64,000 nt of DNA from Sphingomonas sp. H160509 (GCF_024124765.2 NZ_JAMXSR020000002.1:3678001-3742000); one strand, 5' to 3'; positions 48,050 through 60,236 are shown, counted from the stretch's first letter. Notes: generated by a model from the sequence alone, not told the origin. Made by a program: numbers and translations.

Positions 48050-50347
48050 TCAGGCAGCGGGCTGGCCGAACGAGGGCGGTCTGTCGGCGAGCTTCGCGCC
48101 GAATGCAGGGTTCGGCGTGGCGGACATGGTGAAGCGGAGCGTGCCACCGGCCGCGAGATCGGCGTGGGAGATCCAGCTTTTGGTCCATGGTTTGCCGTTC
48201 CACTGGACCGCCGCGACATAGGGCGTGTCGGCGCGGTTGCCGGGGGCTTCGACGACCAGCTTGCGACCCTTGCCGACGCGGACCTCGGCGTGGGTGAACA
48301 GCGGCGAGCCGAACACGTACACCGCCGCAACCGGGTCGACCGGGTAGAAGCCGAGCGCGGACATCACGAACCACGCGCTCATCTGGCCGCAATCGTCGTT
48401 GCCGATGATCCCGTCGGGCGCGTTGCGGTACATCGTGTCGAGCAGCTTGCGGACCAGCGCCTGCGTCTTCCACGGCTGGCCGACATAGGCGTAGAGATAG
48501 GGCACGTGCTGATCGGGTTCGTTGCCGTGCGCATATTGGCCGAGCAGCCCGGAGATGTCGGGCAGCGCGTCCTTGGGCAGCGTCGAGGGTGCGGCGAACA
48601 GCGCATCGAGCCGGCTCGCGAACTTCGCGTCGCCGCCGAAGTGCGCGATCTGACCGTAGAGGTCGTGCTGGTTCAGGAAGGTCGTCTGCCAGCCATTCGC
48701 CTCGGTGAAGTCGCGGTAGCGCTTGGTGTGGCCGAGCTGAATCGGGTCGTAGGGCGTCAGCCAGCTGCCGTCGGCGAGCTTCGGCCGCGCGAGGCCGATC
48801 GCGGGATCGAGGACGTTGCGGTAGTTGCGGCTGCGGAGACGCAGGCGATCGGCGTCTTCCTTCGCGCCGGCTTTCCGCGCGAGCGTCGCCATTGCCCAGT
48901 CATCATAGGCGTATTCTTGAGTCCGGCTGACCGACTCGTCGACCGTGTCCGCGGGGAGGTAACCGCGCTCGATATACGTGCCGCGTGCGCGACTGTTGAC
49001 CAGATCGGGGGCGGCGGCGTCGAAGGCGCGCGTTCGGATCGCGGGCCATGCGGCGGCATAGTCGGCGTCGATGCCCTTTGCCGCGGCCTCGGCCAAGATC
49101 GCGACCGAGTGCCAGCCGATCATCGTGCCGGTCTCGACCCCCTGGAGCGGCCAGCAGGGCGGGCCGTACGCGCTTTGCTGCGTCTGGCGGATCAGGTCGC
49201 GGACCAGCGATTTCGCGCGGTCGGGCGCGACCAAAGTCAGCAGCGGGTGGAGCGTGCGATACGTGTCCCAGGTCGAATAGGTGCTGTAGGCCTGCTCGCC
49301 GGCGGGGACGCTGTGGACTTCGCGATCGAGCCCGACATAGCGGCCGTCGACGTCGGAGAAGAGCGTCGGCGCGATCATCGCGTGATAGAGCGCGGTGGTC
49401 ATGATGACGCGCGCATCGTCGGTGCCGCCCTCGACCTTCACGACCTTGAGCGTGTCGGCCCAATTCCGGATCGCCTGGCGTCGCGCGACGTCGAACTCGC
49501 GGAAATAGGAGGCGGCGAGGTTCGTCCGCGCGCCCGCCATGTCGACCGCGGAGACGGCGGTGCGAACGACGATCGGTGCGGCACCCGCATTGTCGTAGTG
49601 GAGCACCGCGCGGACGCGGTCGGCGGTGACGATCGCACCGTTGACGCTCTGCGTATCGGCGTAGAGCGTGATCCGGTCGGGCTTTGGCGACACGTGCATC
49701 GCGAAGTGGAGGCGGCGACCCTTCGCCCAGCGGAACGTCCGGCGGCTGCCGGTGAGCGTGCCGTCGGTGTCGAGCTCGATCCGGCTCTCGTCGATCAGCG
49801 GGCCTTCGCCGGGGCGGCTGTCGCGGTAGTTGGCGAGATCGACCAGGAGATGGCCGGGGCCGGCGGGGAAATGGTGACGCTGCCACCCGACGCGCGTCTC
49901 CGCGGTCAGTTCGGAGCGGACGCCGTTGCCGAGCGTGACGGCGTAATAGCCGGGCTCGGTGACTTCCTGCGTGTAGGTTTGGCGATAGCCTTCGCCGGGT
50001 TTGTCGGGTGCGCCGGGCAGCAGCTTCACCGCGCCGCGGCCGGGGACGACCAGCACGTCCATCAGGTCGGCGATGCCGGTGCCTGACAGATGCGTATGCG
50101 AGAAGCCCATCATGGTCGGGTCGCCGTGATGATACCCTGAGCAGTTCGCCCAATTCTCGGTATCGGTGTCGGGGCTGACCTGGACCATCCCGAACGGCAT
50201 CGTCGCGCCGGGATAGGTATGGCCGTCGCCGCCGGTGCCGATCCAGAGGTTGGGCGCGGCCTTTGCGGACCGTGCGGCGGCGGGGATCGCGCCGGTGAGT
50301 GCGAGCGCACCGCTGGAGCCGAGCAGGGCGCGTCGTGTGATCTTCAT
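48050..50347 (-). CDS. GH92 calcium-dependent alpha-mannosidase
   Basis: Exported exo-acting mannosidase of 765 residues, typically alpha-1,2/1,3-specific. It starts [20 protein letters not shown] at 50347 (Tat-type signal). The N-terminal domain has [38 protein letters not shown] and [11 protein letters not shown]. The (alpha/alpha)6 part has [71 protein letters not shown] and [20 protein letters not shown], all GH92 landmarks. The start overlaps the GH125 stop (ATGA). The gene is intact. Confidence 0.94.
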   Translation of the reverse strand: MKITRRALLGSSGALALTGAIPAAARSAKAAPNLWIGTGGDGHTYPGATMPFGMVQVSPDTDTENWANCSGYHHGDPTMMGFSHTHLSGTGIADLMDVLVVPGRGAVKLLPGAPDKPGEGYRQTYTQEVTEPGYYAVTLGNGVRSELTAETRVGWQRHHFPAGPGHLLVDLANYRDSRPGEGPLIDESRIELDTDGTLTGSRRTFRWAKGRRLHFAMHVSPKPDRITLYADTQSVNGAIVTADRVRAVLHYDNAGAAPIVVRTAVSAVDMAGARTNLAASYFREFDVARRQAIRNWADTLKVVKVEGGTDDARVIMTTALYHAMIAPTLFSDVDGRYVGLDREVHSVPAGEQAYSTYSTWDTYRTLHPLLTLVAPDRAKSLVRDLIRQTQQSAYGPPCWPLQGVETGTMIGWHSVAILAEAAAKGIDADYAAAWPAIRTRAFDAAAPDLVNSRARGTYIERGYLPADTVDESVSRTQEYAYDDWAMATLARKAGAKEDADRLRLRSRNYRNVLDPAIGLARPKLADGSWLTPYDPIQLGHTKRYRDFTEANGWQTTFLNQHDLYGQIAHFGGDAKFASRLDALFAAPSTLPKDALPDISGLLGQYAHGNEPDQHVPYLYAYVGQPWKTQALVRKLLDTMYRNAPDGIIGNDDCGQMSAWFVMSALGFYPVDPVAAVYVFGSPLFTHAEVRVGKGRKLVVEAPGNRADTPYVAAVQWNGKPWTKSWISHADLAAGGTLRFTMSATPNPAFGAKLADRPPSFGQPAA

Positions 50348-51774
50348 AATGCGCTCGCCAATAGTGCGGGGCGGGTGTTCGCAAGCTGAACGATCAGTTC
50401 GCCGAACAGCCCGTTGGCCCAGGCGAACCAGGACCGCGTGAACTTGGCGGGATCGTCCTTGTCGAACGCCTCGTGGATGAAGCCGGTGTCGGCGTCGGTG
50501 TCGCGCAGCATCCGCAGGCACGCGCGGACCGTGGCATCGTCGGTGCCGGACAACGCGCGGACGATCAGCGACATCGGCCAGATATGGCCGAGCCCGACAT
50601 GCGGTCCACCGATCCCCTCGGCCTTGGTGCCCTTGAAGAAATACGGGTTCGCGTCGCTCCAGGCTGCATCGGCCGTGCGGCGCCAGAGCGGATCGGTGGC
50701 GGGGACGCAGCCCATATAGGCGAGGGCGGAGAGCGACGGCACGTTGGCGTCGTCCATGAAGACCGCGTTGCCGAAGCCGTCGACTTCGAAAGCCCAGACT
50801 TCGCTGCCGTCGCGCAGGCGCATCCGGCCGTGCGCGACGAGGGCCGCCTCGACTTCGTTCGCCAGCGCGGTCGCGTCGGCGGCTAGCGCCGTGTCGTGGC
50901 GCGCTTCGTTGGCGACGACCGCGAGTTCGCGCAGGGTGGTGACCGCGAACAGATTGGACGGGATCAGATACGGGTAGACGCAGGCATCGTCCGAGGGGCG
51001 GAAGCCGCACTGGATCAGGCCGTTGGGCTTGGCGGGGTTGCCCCAGCCTTCGAGCGCCATGGTCTCGGTGTTGCGGTTCGAGGACCGCAGGAAGCTATAG
51101 GGGCCGCGATCGTCCTTGCGCTGTTGCTCGCGGTAGGTGCGGATGCTCGCGCGCGCCGCCTCGGCCCAGGTCGCGTCGAACGGCGTGGCATCACGCGTCG
51201 CCTGCCAATAGCCATAGGCAAGGCGCATCGGATAACAGAGCGAGTCGATCTCCCATTTGCGCTCCGCGACGCCGGGTTTCATCTCGGTCTGGTCCTTGAG
51301 GGCCCAGCTTAGGTCGGTCTTCGCGGTCGGGCTTTCCATGAACGCGTTGGCGTAGGGGTCGATCAGGATCGAGCGCGACTGGCGCGCGATCAGCCCGCGG
51401 AACAGCGTGCGCAACGCGGGGTCTTCGCGGACGAGATGGAGATAGGGGCGAAGCTGCGCTGAGCTATCGCGGAGCCACAGGCAGGGGATGTCGCCGGTGA
51501 TGACGAACGCATCGGGCGCGCCGCCGACGGTCGACATGCGGACGGTGGTGTCGAGCGTGTTCGGATAGCAGTTGCCGAACATCCAGCGGAGCTTCGGGTC
51601 GCCAATCCGGGCCGATACACGCGCGATCTCGCGTTCGACCGAACGGCTGGTGAAGTTGCGGTCGGCGAGCGCGGGGCGCTTGCTCGGTAGCGAGGGACGG
51701 GCGGCGAAGGCGGGTGTGCCGACGAGTGCGAGGCCCCCGGCGACACCGCCGGCCATGACGGTGCGGCGGTCCAT
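50344..51774 (-). CDS. GH125 exo-alpha-1,6-mannosidase
   Basis: Exported mannosidase of 476 residues with a Tat-like leader ([20 protein letters not shown]). GH125 landmarks are [112 protein letters not shown] and [15 protein letters not shown]. The family removes alpha-1,6-linked mannose from N-glycan cores. The ATG at 51774 is used; a GTG at 51789 overlapping the GH3 stop is the alternative. The gene is intact and coupled to GH92. Confidence 0.93.
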   Translation of the reverse strand: MDRRTVMAGGVAGGLALVGTPAFAARPSLPSKRPALADRNFTSRSVEREIARVSARIGDPKLRWMFGNCYPNTLDTTVRMSTVGGAPDAFVITGDIPCLWLRDSSAQLRPYLHLVREDPALRTLFRGLIARQSRSILIDPYANAFMESPTAKTDLSWALKDQTEMKPGVAERKWEIDSLCYPMRLAYGYWQATRDATPFDATWAEAARASIRTYREQQRKDDRGPYSFLRSSNRNTETMALEGWGNPAKPNGLIQCGFRPSDDACVYPYLIPSNLFAVTTLRELAVVANEARHDTALAADATALANEVEAALVAHGRMRLRDGSEVWAFEVDGFGNAVFMDDANVPSLSALAYMGCVPATDPLWRRTADAAWSDANPYFFKGTKAEGIGGPHVGLGHIWPMSLIVRALSGTDDATVRACLRMLRDTDADTGFIHEAFDKDDPAKFTRSWFAWANGLFGELIVQLANTRPALLASAL

Positions 51775-51785
51775 GGTCGACGCGC

Positions 51786-54321
51786 TCACTTCGGCAACTC
51801 CACCGTCGCGCCGGTGATCGTCAGGTCGCTCCACTGGCCTGCGCCGTCACCGGGCTGGCCGCCGCCGATATAGAGGCGGTAGGCGCCGGGGACGATCGTC
51901 CGTGTGCCGTCGCGTGCGACGCTGCTCATCGAGCGGGGATCGATCGTGATCGGGACGGTGCGCGACTGGCCGGGCTTCAGCGCGATGCGGCCGAAGCCGA
52001 CGAGCTGGCGCTGGAGGACGGGGGTGGTCGGGGCCCCGGCCTTGGTGGCGGGCGCTACGAGGTAGGCCTGGACGACTTCTTCGCCTGCGCGATTACCTGC
52101 GTTCGACAGCTTCGCGGTGACGGTCAGCGGTTGTCCGGCGGCGACGTTGAGCGCTGGCTTCGTCGCGGCGTAGGCGAAATCGGTGTAGCTCAGGCCGTGG
52201 CCGAAAGCCCAGAGCGGCGTGCCGGTGAAGTAGCGGTAGGTGCGCTCCTTCATCGTGTAGTCGGTGAACGCGGGGAGGTCGGCGGTGGTCTTGTAGAAGG
52301 TGACGGGAAGGCGGCCCGACGGGTTGTTGAGCCCCGCCAGCGTCTCGGCGATTGCGGTGCCGCCGGCTTGGCCCGGATACCAGGCAGCGAGGATCGCGTC
52401 GGCCGATGCCGGATCGACCGAGACCGCGCTGCCGCTGGTCAGGACGAGGACGATGGGCTTGCCGGTGGCCTTCAGCGCTTCGAGCAGGCGGACCTGCGCT
52501 GGAGGCAGGCCGATGTCGGTTCGGTCGCCACCGACGAAGCCGGGGACGCTGACCGAGAGCGCTTCGCCTTCGAGATCGGGCGAGAGGCCCATGACGGCGA
52601 TCACGACATCGGCGTCACGAGCGGTGGCGACGGCATGATCGAGCAGCGGCTGTGCGGGGGGCTCCAGAGCAGGCGGACGCCTTCGTCGTCGCTGCGGTGA
52701 TCGAGTTCGAGGCGGAACGGGACGGGCTTGCCGTCGCTGGCGAGCGTGACCTCGACGCGGCCTTTCTTGACCTCGCCTGCCGAGAGCTGGCGGTCGCCGA
52801 TCCAGAGCCGGACGGCGTCGTGCGTCGAGCAATCCTTCCAGCAGGCGGGGACGTCGACGACCAGCGGATAGGTGCCGGCGGCGGGCGGCGTGAAGGTTCC
52901 GGTCCAGCGGACGCCGAACGTCTTGGCGAGACCGGGGGCGGGGCTCGCGCGGTTGTGGTCGATGTCGATGTGACGATCGGTACGCGTCAGGGTCGGTGCG
53001 CCGACGCCCGCCTGCGCGGCGAAATATTCGGTCTTCAGGCCGCCGGCGAAGACGGTCTCGGGGACGGGTAAGGCCGCACCGTCGGCGAGCGACGAGCCCT
53101 GCGCATAGCGGACGTTGGCGGCGCCGAACTGCTTGCGGATGCCCTCCAGCGGGGTAACGGGCGCGACTGCGGTGCCGTGGTAATTGCCTTGCAACACGCC
53201 GAGATCGTCGGCGTCCGCGCCGATCACCGCGATCCGGCTGCCGGGCTTCAGCGGCAGGCGGTTGGCGTCGTTCTTGAGCAGGACGATCGATTTCCGCGCC
53301 GCGTCGAGCGCGAGCGCACGGTGGGCAGGTGTGTCGACTTGGTCGGTGCCGATGCTGCGCCACGGATTGGCTGCGCCAAACACGGTGCCGAGCGCGCGGC
53401 GGGCTTCGAGCGCGCGGATCAGCGCGGTGTCGACCTCGGCTTCGGTGACGAGACCCTGGCGGACCGCGGCGGGGAGGGGCGGCGTAGGCGCTGCCGCAAT
53501 TAAGGTCGGTGCCGCCACGGATCGCGGCGGCGGCGGCGCCCGCGGCGTCGAGGCGGTAGTGGTGGTAGAGGCTAATGTTCGACACAGCGTCGCAGTCCGA
53601 CACGGTGAAGCCCTTGAACCCCCAGTCGCGCCGCAGCCGGTCGATCATCAATGCCGACGATGCGCAGGCGGGGACGCCGTGGATCGAGTTGTACGCGCAC
53701 ATCAGCGACTGCGCCTTGCCCTCGGTCACGGCGAGCCGGAACGCGGGGAAGTAGGTCGCCTCAAGATCATAGGGGCTGGGATCGACGTCGAAGCTATCGC
53801 GCCCGGCTTCGGGGCCGCTGTGTACCGCGAAATGCTTGGGGGGTGGCGATGACCTTGGGGTGGAGCGGGTCGGGGCCCTGCAACCCGCCGATGAACGCGA
53901 CGCCGAGGCGACCGGTCAGATACGGGTCCTCGCCGTAGGTTTCCTGGCCGCGGCCCCAGCGTGGATCGCGGAAGATGTTGATGTTGGGCGACCAGATCGT
54001 CAGCCCTTCGTATATCTTGCGGTTCGCGCCGACGTCCTGCGCGTTGAAGCGCGCGCGCGCCTCGGTCGCGACGACGTCGCCGATCTTCGCAACGAGCGCG
54101 GTGTCCCAGGTCGCGGCCATGCCGATCGCCTGTGGGAAGACGGTGGCGTGGCCGTTGCGCGCGAGGCCGTGGAGTCCTTCGTTCCACCAGTCGTACGCGG
54201 GCAGTCCGGCTTTCGGATCGGCGGGCACGGTGCTCTGCAACTGCGCCGCTTTCTGTTCGAGCGACATTTGCGCGACGGCGGTCGCCACCGGATCGGCGGA
54301 CGCGAGCAGGAGCCAGATCAT
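51786..54321 (-). CDS. GH3 beta-glycosidase with PA14-like insert, three frameshifts
   Basis: Exported or periplasmic GH3 enzyme of about 844 residues. The barrel has [18 protein letters not shown] and [19 protein letters not shown], with the nucleophile aspartate in [13 protein letters not shown]. The second domain is interrupted by a PA14-like module ([35 protein letters not shown]), then [20 protein letters not shown] and a C-terminal fibronectin-like domain. Indels are one extra base at 53838-53843 (restored [16 protein letters not shown]), one extra at 53476-53479 and one missing at 52656-52661. The domain order fits xylosidase/glucosidase-type GH3 enzymes. In this locus a role on a beta-linked residue is inferred. 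Confidence 0.88.
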
Positions 54322-56904
54322 CGGGCGAGGGTCCTCAAGGTAAGCGCTTTCCGCAACGTCGCGGCGGAGGCGTCGGAGACGACATGGATGGTGACGCTCT
54401 CGCCCGGCAACAGGTCGAAGCCGTCGTCGGAGGGCTGGGCCGCGACCGCGCCGAAATCGAGCATGACCGCGCGGGCCAGGTTGGTCGCGGTGATCTTCAC
54501 GTCGGTGCCGGTCCAGCGAACGCTGAGGCCGGGGTCGGGGTACGCCATGTCCTTGGGCAGGGCGCGTTCGATGATCGCACGGCTCGTGCCGCCGTTATCG
54601 AGCTGCAGATCGGCGACCGCGTAGCTGCCGGTGGGGGGCGGCGGCCCCGAACAGCGCGTCGTCGGACAGCGTCGCGACTAGCCTCGACGAGAGCGGCTCG
54701 AGCATCAGTGCGGCGGTGGTGCCCTTCAGCACCTTGCCGTCCATCGTCATCGTCCGCACCCGCCAACGGGAGTCGACCAGCGTGGTCGCGTCGGAGATCA
54801 GCGAGATGCGCGTCGCGCCGTCCTTGCGCTCTGCGACGATCGCTTGCGGCGCGAAGAACCGCCGGGCGGCGTAGTTGAGCAGCTTCCACCGGCCGGCATG
54901 ATCGATGCTCGCCCAGCTGATCGAGGGCCAGACGTCGTTGAGCTGCCAGTAGAGCGAGCCCATCGTCACCGGGCGGCAGGCGCGGTGATGCGAGGCGGCG
55001 ATGCGGATCGCCTCGGCTTGGTTGACCTGCGTAAGGTAGACGAGATCGGCGAAATCGCGCGCCGGGCGCAACCGATCGCGCAGGTACATAATCAGGCGCT
55101 CATTGCCTTCGCCGGCGAGGAACTTCTGGTGCGCCTTCATCACCGGGCTGTCCGCCGTGAGCGCGCCCTTGCCGGCGAATTCGCGGATCGTCGACAGGTC
55201 CGGCATCGCCTGGAAGCCGTATTCGGACATGAAGCGCGGGCAGCTGTCGAGATAGTTCTCGACCGGCTTGGAGCCCGACCAGACGTCCCAGAAATGGCGG
55301 TCGCCGTCTTTGTCGGTGTCGACGGGGCCCTCGTAATTCGTCGAGGGCGAGCCCGGCCAATAGGGCGTGCCGGGGGCGTTGCGTGTCACGGCTTCGCGCA
55401 GCACGCGGTCGAACAGCACGGCCATGCCAGCGCCGATGCGCTCCTGTTCGTCGGCGCCGACGGCCTTCTTGAACGCCTTGCGGTCGGACCAGTTCTCCCA
55501 GCCCGACAAGACCTCGTTGCCGCCGGCCCACAGCACGACGGAGGGATGCGATCCGATCCGCGCGACCTGTTCCTCGGCCTCGATCCGGACGTTCTCGCGG
55601 AAGGCGGCGTCGGGCGGCGTGACGCTGCCGCCGAACATGAAGTCCTGCCACACCATCAGGCCCATGCGGTCGGCGATGTCGTAGAACGCGTCGTCCAGAT
55701 AGGTCCCGCCGCCCCAGATGCGGACCATGTTCATGTTGGCGTCGCGCGCGCCCTTTAGGATCGTCTCCATATAGGCCGGCGTGACGCGCGCCGGGAAACT
55801 GTCGAACGGGATGATGTTCGCGCCCTTGGCGAAGATCGGCGTGCCGTTGACCTTGAACCCGAAGCTGCCGTCCTTGCGGATCAGCTCGACCGTGCGCAGG
55901 CCGATCCGCTTGGTCACGCTGTCCTCGGGAGTCGGCTCCGCGCCGCCCAGCGAGGCGGTGACGGTGTAGAGCGGCTGCGCACCGTAACCGACCGGCTGCC
56001 AACGCTTGGGGTCGGCGATTGCCAGCGGGATCGAGACCGCGTTGTTGCCCTTGACGAGCGTCACCGTCCGGTCGACCGAGACCGTCTTGCCATCCGGCCC
56101 GGTGACCGCGGCGCGGATCGTCGCTACGCCGGGCGTCTCGACGGCGAGGTCGAGCTTGGCGGACAGCCGCGCCTCGGTCGGCGTCAGCGCCTCCTGGTCG
56201 ACGCGGAGCATTTCGATCCGCGCGTCGTCCCAGATCTCCAGCCGGACCGGTCGCCAGATGCCGGTGTTAACGATGCGGGGACCCCAGTCCCAGCCGTAAT
56301 TGTATTTGGGCTTGCGGATGTAGGGCGAGGTCTGCTTGCCCTTCGGCTCGTCGCCGAACGCGCTGTCATATTCGCCCGGCAGTGGGTTTTTCTCGGCGAG
56401 CACCATCGGCTGGAGGGTGTGGATCGGCGAGGCGATCGTCACCAGCACCTCGTTGCGTCCGACCTTCAGCACCGGCTGCGCATCCACACGCCAGCGCCGG
56501 TGCGCGTTGTCGGTGGTCAGCAGCACTTTGCCGTTGACGCTGACCGTCGCGAACGTGTCGAGCCCGTCGAACACGAGGTCGAGGTGATTGCGCTGCATCA
56601 TCGCCGGGGTGACGTCGAACACGCGGCGGAACTGCCATTTGGTCAGCCCGGCCCACTGGATCGCCGCCTCGTTGGTGCCCTTGAACGGATCGGGCACGCG
56701 GTGCGCCGCGATCAGATCCTGCTGCACCGATCCGGGGACGGCCGCCGGCAGCCAATTGGCCTCGCGCTTGTGCGCGGCGATCGCGGCGGTGTCGGTCGGA
56801 TCGATCCGCACTTGCCATGCACCGTCGAGCGGCACGACGGTCTTGGGCGAGGCGAACGCGGGCGCGGCGAGCGCGATCAGGGGAAGGACGAACCAGCGAC
56901 GCAT
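54318..56904 (-). CDS. GH2 beta-mannosidase, frameshifted near the C-terminus
   Basis: Exported GH2 enzyme of about 861 residues. The signal peptide is MRRWFVLPLIALAAPAFA. The sugar-binding domain (LDGAWQVRIDPTDTAAI, WQFRRVFDVTPAMMQRNHLD) is followed by NYGWDWGPRIVNTGIWRPV, a beta-mannosidase hallmark. The barrel has NMVRIWGGGTYLDDAFYDIA, the acid-base in VVLWAGGNEVLSGWENW, and the nucleophile in PRFMSEYGFQAMPD. One extra C in the run at 54633-54638 shifts the last 105 residues; restored GAAAPTGSYAVADLQLDNGG. It would remove the core beta-1,4 mannose of N-glycans. The start overlaps the GH20 stop, and the end overlaps the GH3 start. Confidence 0.92.
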
Positions 56905-59225
56905 CAGCGTGTCTCCGACAGGGTCATGCGCTCGACCGCGTAGAACGGGTCGGACGTGGGGGAGGTGAATTGGAGGCAGATGTCGCGGTCACCGGTGATC
57001 GTCGGCAACGTCCCCTTCACGCTGAAGCGGGTCGGCGCGGTCTTTGGATCGGGCAGCGGGAAAGTGCCGGCGATCACCGGTTTCGCGCCCTTCACGGTGC
57101 AGCCGACCAGTACCATCAGCTCGCCATGCGGCGTCACGTTGTAGTGCTGGCGGACCATCTTGAAGTCGTGCGCGAGGCCCCAGTTGCGTGGCAGGCGGGC
57201 GATATCGATCGTGAACCCCTTGGCGACATCCATCGGCGCGGCGGGATAAGCGGTGCAGGTATCGAAGACCGTGACATTGAACACCGGCGCATTGCCCTGC
57301 GCTTCTGACGTCAGCGGCACGCGCAGGCCGAGAGACCCGTCGGGGCAGGCGATCATGTCGGACGCGGTGCGGGTCAGCAGCGCCTGGCGACCGGTCTCGA
57401 ACAATCGAGGCTCGGCGACCGGCTGGCCGCTCGCATCGAACGCAGCGGCGCGGATCGCCACGCCGGGCTTTACCGATAGAGGCGCGGTGTAGGCGGGCGA
57501 CCGTGCGGTCGGCATTTTGCCGTCGAGCGTGTAGCGGATCGTGCCGTACGGCGCCTGTGTGGCGAGGACGACTTTCGCGCGGTTGGTGCGGAGCGCATCG
57601 CCGCGCGTGCCGTCGAGCGTGTAGCCGACCGCGAACGCACTGTCCGCGACCTCCAGCCCAGACTTGCGCCAGCGCCGGATCTGCGGCTGGACCCGGTCGA
57701 GGAAGCCGGCGAAATCGCGTTTGCCCTTGCCCGACCAGGTAATCTCCGCGAGCGCGGCGGCGCGTGGGAAGATCAGGTGCTGCATCTGGTACGGGGTGAC
57801 GATGTATTCGCTCCACAGATTGGCCTGCGCGCCGAGCACGTGTTGCGCCTTGTCCGCCGAGATGCCCGCCGGCATCGGCTCGTAATTGTAAACGGTTGCG
57901 AGCGACTGGATTGCGAGGCGGCCGGGCGGTTCGTCGCGCCGGTCGCTTTGCAAATTGTCGAGATACAGCGTCGGGGCGGGCGACAGCACGACGTCGTGGT
58001 TCTGGTTGGCGGCATCGACCGCGCCCTTTTCGCCGCGCCACGACATCACCGAAGCGGATGCGGGCAGGCCGCCTTCGAGGATCTCGTCCCAGCCGATCAG
58101 GCGGCGCTTCTTGCTGGCCAGATAGGTGCCGAACTGGTCGATCATCCAGCTTTGCAGGCCGTTCTCGTCCTTGATGCCGAGCTTCGCCATCTGCGCCTGC
58201 ACCTCGGGGCTGCGTTCCCACTGGTCCTTGACCGCCTCGTCGCCGCCGAGATGGATATAGGTGCCGGGGAACACCGCCATCAGTTCGTCGAGCACCGTCT
58301 TGACGAAGGCGATGCCCTTGGGGCCGGGGTTGAAGAGGTACGGGTTGACGCCCCATGCGTTGCTGACCTGCGGCGTGTCGCCGATCACGCCGAGCTCGGG
58401 ATAGGCCGCGACGAGTGCCTGCGCATGGCCGGGCAGGTCGATCTCGGGGACGATCACGATGCCGCGTTCGGCGGCATAGGCGACCAGTTTGCGCAGTTCG
58501 TCCTGCGTGTAGAAACCGCCGACGCGCGTGCCGGGTGCTTCGCCGGTCGAGGGGCTGGTGCGGATGCTGCCGATCTCGGTCAGCTTGGGATAGGCCTTTA
58601 TCTCGAACCGCCAGCCCTGGTCGTCCGACAGATGGAGGTGGAGCGTGTTGAGTTTCACCGACGCCATCTGGTCGACGATCGCGTAGATCGACGGCAGCGA
58701 CTGGAAGTGTCGCGCGGTGTCGACCATCAGCCCGCGCCAGCCGAAGCGCGGGGCGTCGTCGATCGTCACCGCGGGGATGCGGACCGGCTGGCCGAACGCG
58801 CGATCGGGGCTGATGAGCTGAGCGAGCGTCATCGCGCCGTACAGGAGGCCCGCGTCACCCGACGCGGTGATCTTCGCGCCCGAGGCGTCGACGGTCAGCC
58901 GGTACGCCTCAGCGCCCTTGATCGCGGCATCGCGGACGAAGCGGATATTGCCGTTAGGCGACGTCTGGAGAGCGAGACCGCGCTCGGTCTTAACATGCGC
59001 GATGAGCAGGCGCATTGCGGCGGCGGCACCCGCGTCGGAAGGATCGGCTGTGATCGTCGCGCCGTTGGCGATCATGAAGCTGCCGGCGGTACGGATGATT
59101 GCCGAAGGTTGCGGTACCAGTGGCAGGCGGTCCTGCGCCTGGGCAGGGATCGCGCAGAGAGCGGCAGGAAGCAGCGCCGTCGCCGTCAGCCAGCGCCCGG
59201 CATTTCGGTTCGCGGTTGCACGCAT
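56904..59225 (-). CDS. GH20 beta-N-acetylhexosaminidase
   Basis: Exported hexosaminidase of 773 residues removing terminal GlcNAc or GalNAc. Signal peptide MRATANRNAGRWLTATALLP to AQAQ. The GH20b domain comes first (AYRLTVDASGAKITASGDAG). The barrel has GWRGLMVDTARHFQSLPSI, LNTLHLHLSDDQGWRFEIKA, VPEIDLPGHAQALVAAYPEL and the catalytic Asp-Glu pair in YIHLGGDEAVKDQWERS. It also has WDEILEGGLPASASVMSWRG and GAQANLWSEYIVTP, and ends with a C-terminal beta domain. It is the first gene of the six-gene operon and is divergent from the GntR gene. The ATG at 59225 is chosen to give the signal peptide. Intact. Confidence 0.93.
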   Translation of the reverse strand: MRATANRNAGRWLTATALLPAALCAIPAQAQDRLPLVPQPSAIIRTAGSFMIANGATITADPSDAGAAAAMRLLIAHVKTERGLALQTSPNGNIRFVRDAAIKGAEAYRLTVDASGAKITASGDAGLLYGAMTLAQLISPDRAFGQPVRIPAVTIDDAPRFGWRGLMVDTARHFQSLPSIYAIVDQMASVKLNTLHLHLSDDQGWRFEIKAYPKLTEIGSIRTSPSTGEAPGTRVGGFYTQDELRKLVAYAAERGIVIVPEIDLPGHAQALVAAYPELGVIGDTPQVSNAWGVNPYLFNPGPKGIAFVKTVLDELMAVFPGTYIHLGGDEAVKDQWERSPEVQAQMAKLGIKDENGLQSWMIDQFGTYLASKKRRLIGWDEILEGGLPASASVMSWRGEKGAVDAANQNHDVVLSPAPTLYLDNLQSDRRDEPPGRLAIQSLATVYNYEPMPAGISADKAQHVLGAQANLWSEYIVTPYQMQHLIFPRAAALAEITWSGKGKRDFAGFLDRVQPQIRRWRKSGLEVADSAFAVGYTLDGTRGDALRTNRAKVVLATQAPYGTIRYTLDGKMPTARSPAYTAPLSVKPGVAIRAAAFDASGQPVAEPRLFETGRQALLTRTASDMIACPDGSLGLRVPLTSEAQGNAPVFNVTVFDTCTAYPAAPMDVAKGFTIDIARLPRNWGLAHDFKMVRQHYNVTPHGELMVLVGCTVKGAKPVIAGTFPLPDPKTAPTRFSVKGTLPTITGDRDICLQFTSPTSDPFYAVERMTLSETR

Positions 59226-59275
59226 GTCGACTGCTCCCTGTATCGGCTCCTGACGGCCGCTGGTCGAGGAATGTA

Positions 59276-59373
59276 ACCAATATAAGTCCAGACACAACCC
59301 CGTCATTTGACAGCAAGCTTGTCGTGCTCTGACAGGAGATCGGACGTGGGGCGGTCAGGGGACATACCAATAT
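59276..59373. promoter_or_regulatory. Divergent control region with repeated ACCAATAT
   Basis: The 251-bp gap between GH20 and the GntR gene carries TAACCAATATAAGTCC at 59274 and ATACCAATATGGCCC at 59364, sharing ACCAATAT 90 bases apart in the same orientation. These could be binding sites for the adjacent GntR regulator. No firm -10/-35 was assigned. Confidence 0.3.
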
Positions 59374-59476
59374 GGCCCATGGATTTAGTCTGGTTGCCGA
59401 CCACGCGGTCCTTGGCTACGCTACCATAAGGGACGCGGCAAGGCTCGCTTTGAGCTGCCGGTCGGAGGGGGAATAC

Positions 59477-60215
59477 ATGGCGTTTTCCGATGACATCGGA
59501 CGCTTTCGCAAGGGTAATCCATCGCCGCTCTACCTCCAGTTGCAGGAACTGATCCGCAACGCGATCGGCGAGAAGCTGTTGGTACAAGGCAATGCGATCC
59601 CGGCCGAGCGCGATCTCGCGATCGAGTACGACGTATCGCGGATCACCGTGCGGAAAGCGATCGGCGGACTGGTCGAGGAGGGGGCTGCTCACGCGCAGGC
59701 GTGGCGCGGGGACGTTCGTCGCCGGACGCGTCGAGAAGAGCTTTTCGAAGCTGTCGTCGTTCAGCGAGGACATGGCCGCGCGAGGCCGCACGTCGAGCAG
59801 CAGCTGGATCTCGCGCTCGGCGGGGCAGGTGAACCCGGAGGAAGCGATGGCGCTGGGGTTGTCGCCGGGGGCGGCGGTGTTCCGCTTCAACCGCATCCGC
59901 TATGCCGACGACGAGGCGATGGCGCTCGAATTCTCGACGATCGCGGGATATTGCCTGCCGTCGGTCGAGGTGGTCGATGACTCGCTCTACACCGCGCTCG
60001 AGAACGCCGGGAGCCGGCCGGTACGCGCGCTGCAACGCCTGCGTGCGGTGCCGTTCGGGGGCGAGCATGCGCGGATGCTGGGCGTCGACGCGGGCCATGC
60101 CGGTCTGCTGATCGAGCGCCGCGGCTTCCTGCGCGATGGCCGGGCCGCGGAGTTCACCCGCTCCTACTACCGCGGCGATGCGTACGATTTCGTCGCCGAA
60201 CTCGCCGATATCTGA
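59477..60215 (+). CDS. GntR-family regulator (UTRA domain), frameshifted
   Basis: Regulator of about 245 residues. The N-terminal winged helix has PLYLQLQELIRNAIGEKLL, IPAERDLAIEYDVSRITVRK and AIGGLVEEG. After one excess G in the run at 59680-59684, the frame resumes as LLTRRRGAGTFVAGRVEKS. The UTRA sensor domain follows with FSEDMAARG, AAVFRFNRIRYADDEAMALE, RMLGVDAGHAGLLIERRGF and FTRSYYRGDAYDFVAEL. NagR-type GntR/UTRA proteins sense amino-sugar phosphates. With a GlcNAc-type PTS and GH20 nearby, GlcNAc-6-phosphate or glucosamine-6-phosphate is a good candidate ligand. It likely controls the divergent glycosidase operon. GGAGGGGG precedes the ATG. Confidence 0.9.
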
Positions 60216-60236
60216 CCTTTAATACCGAGAGCACCG

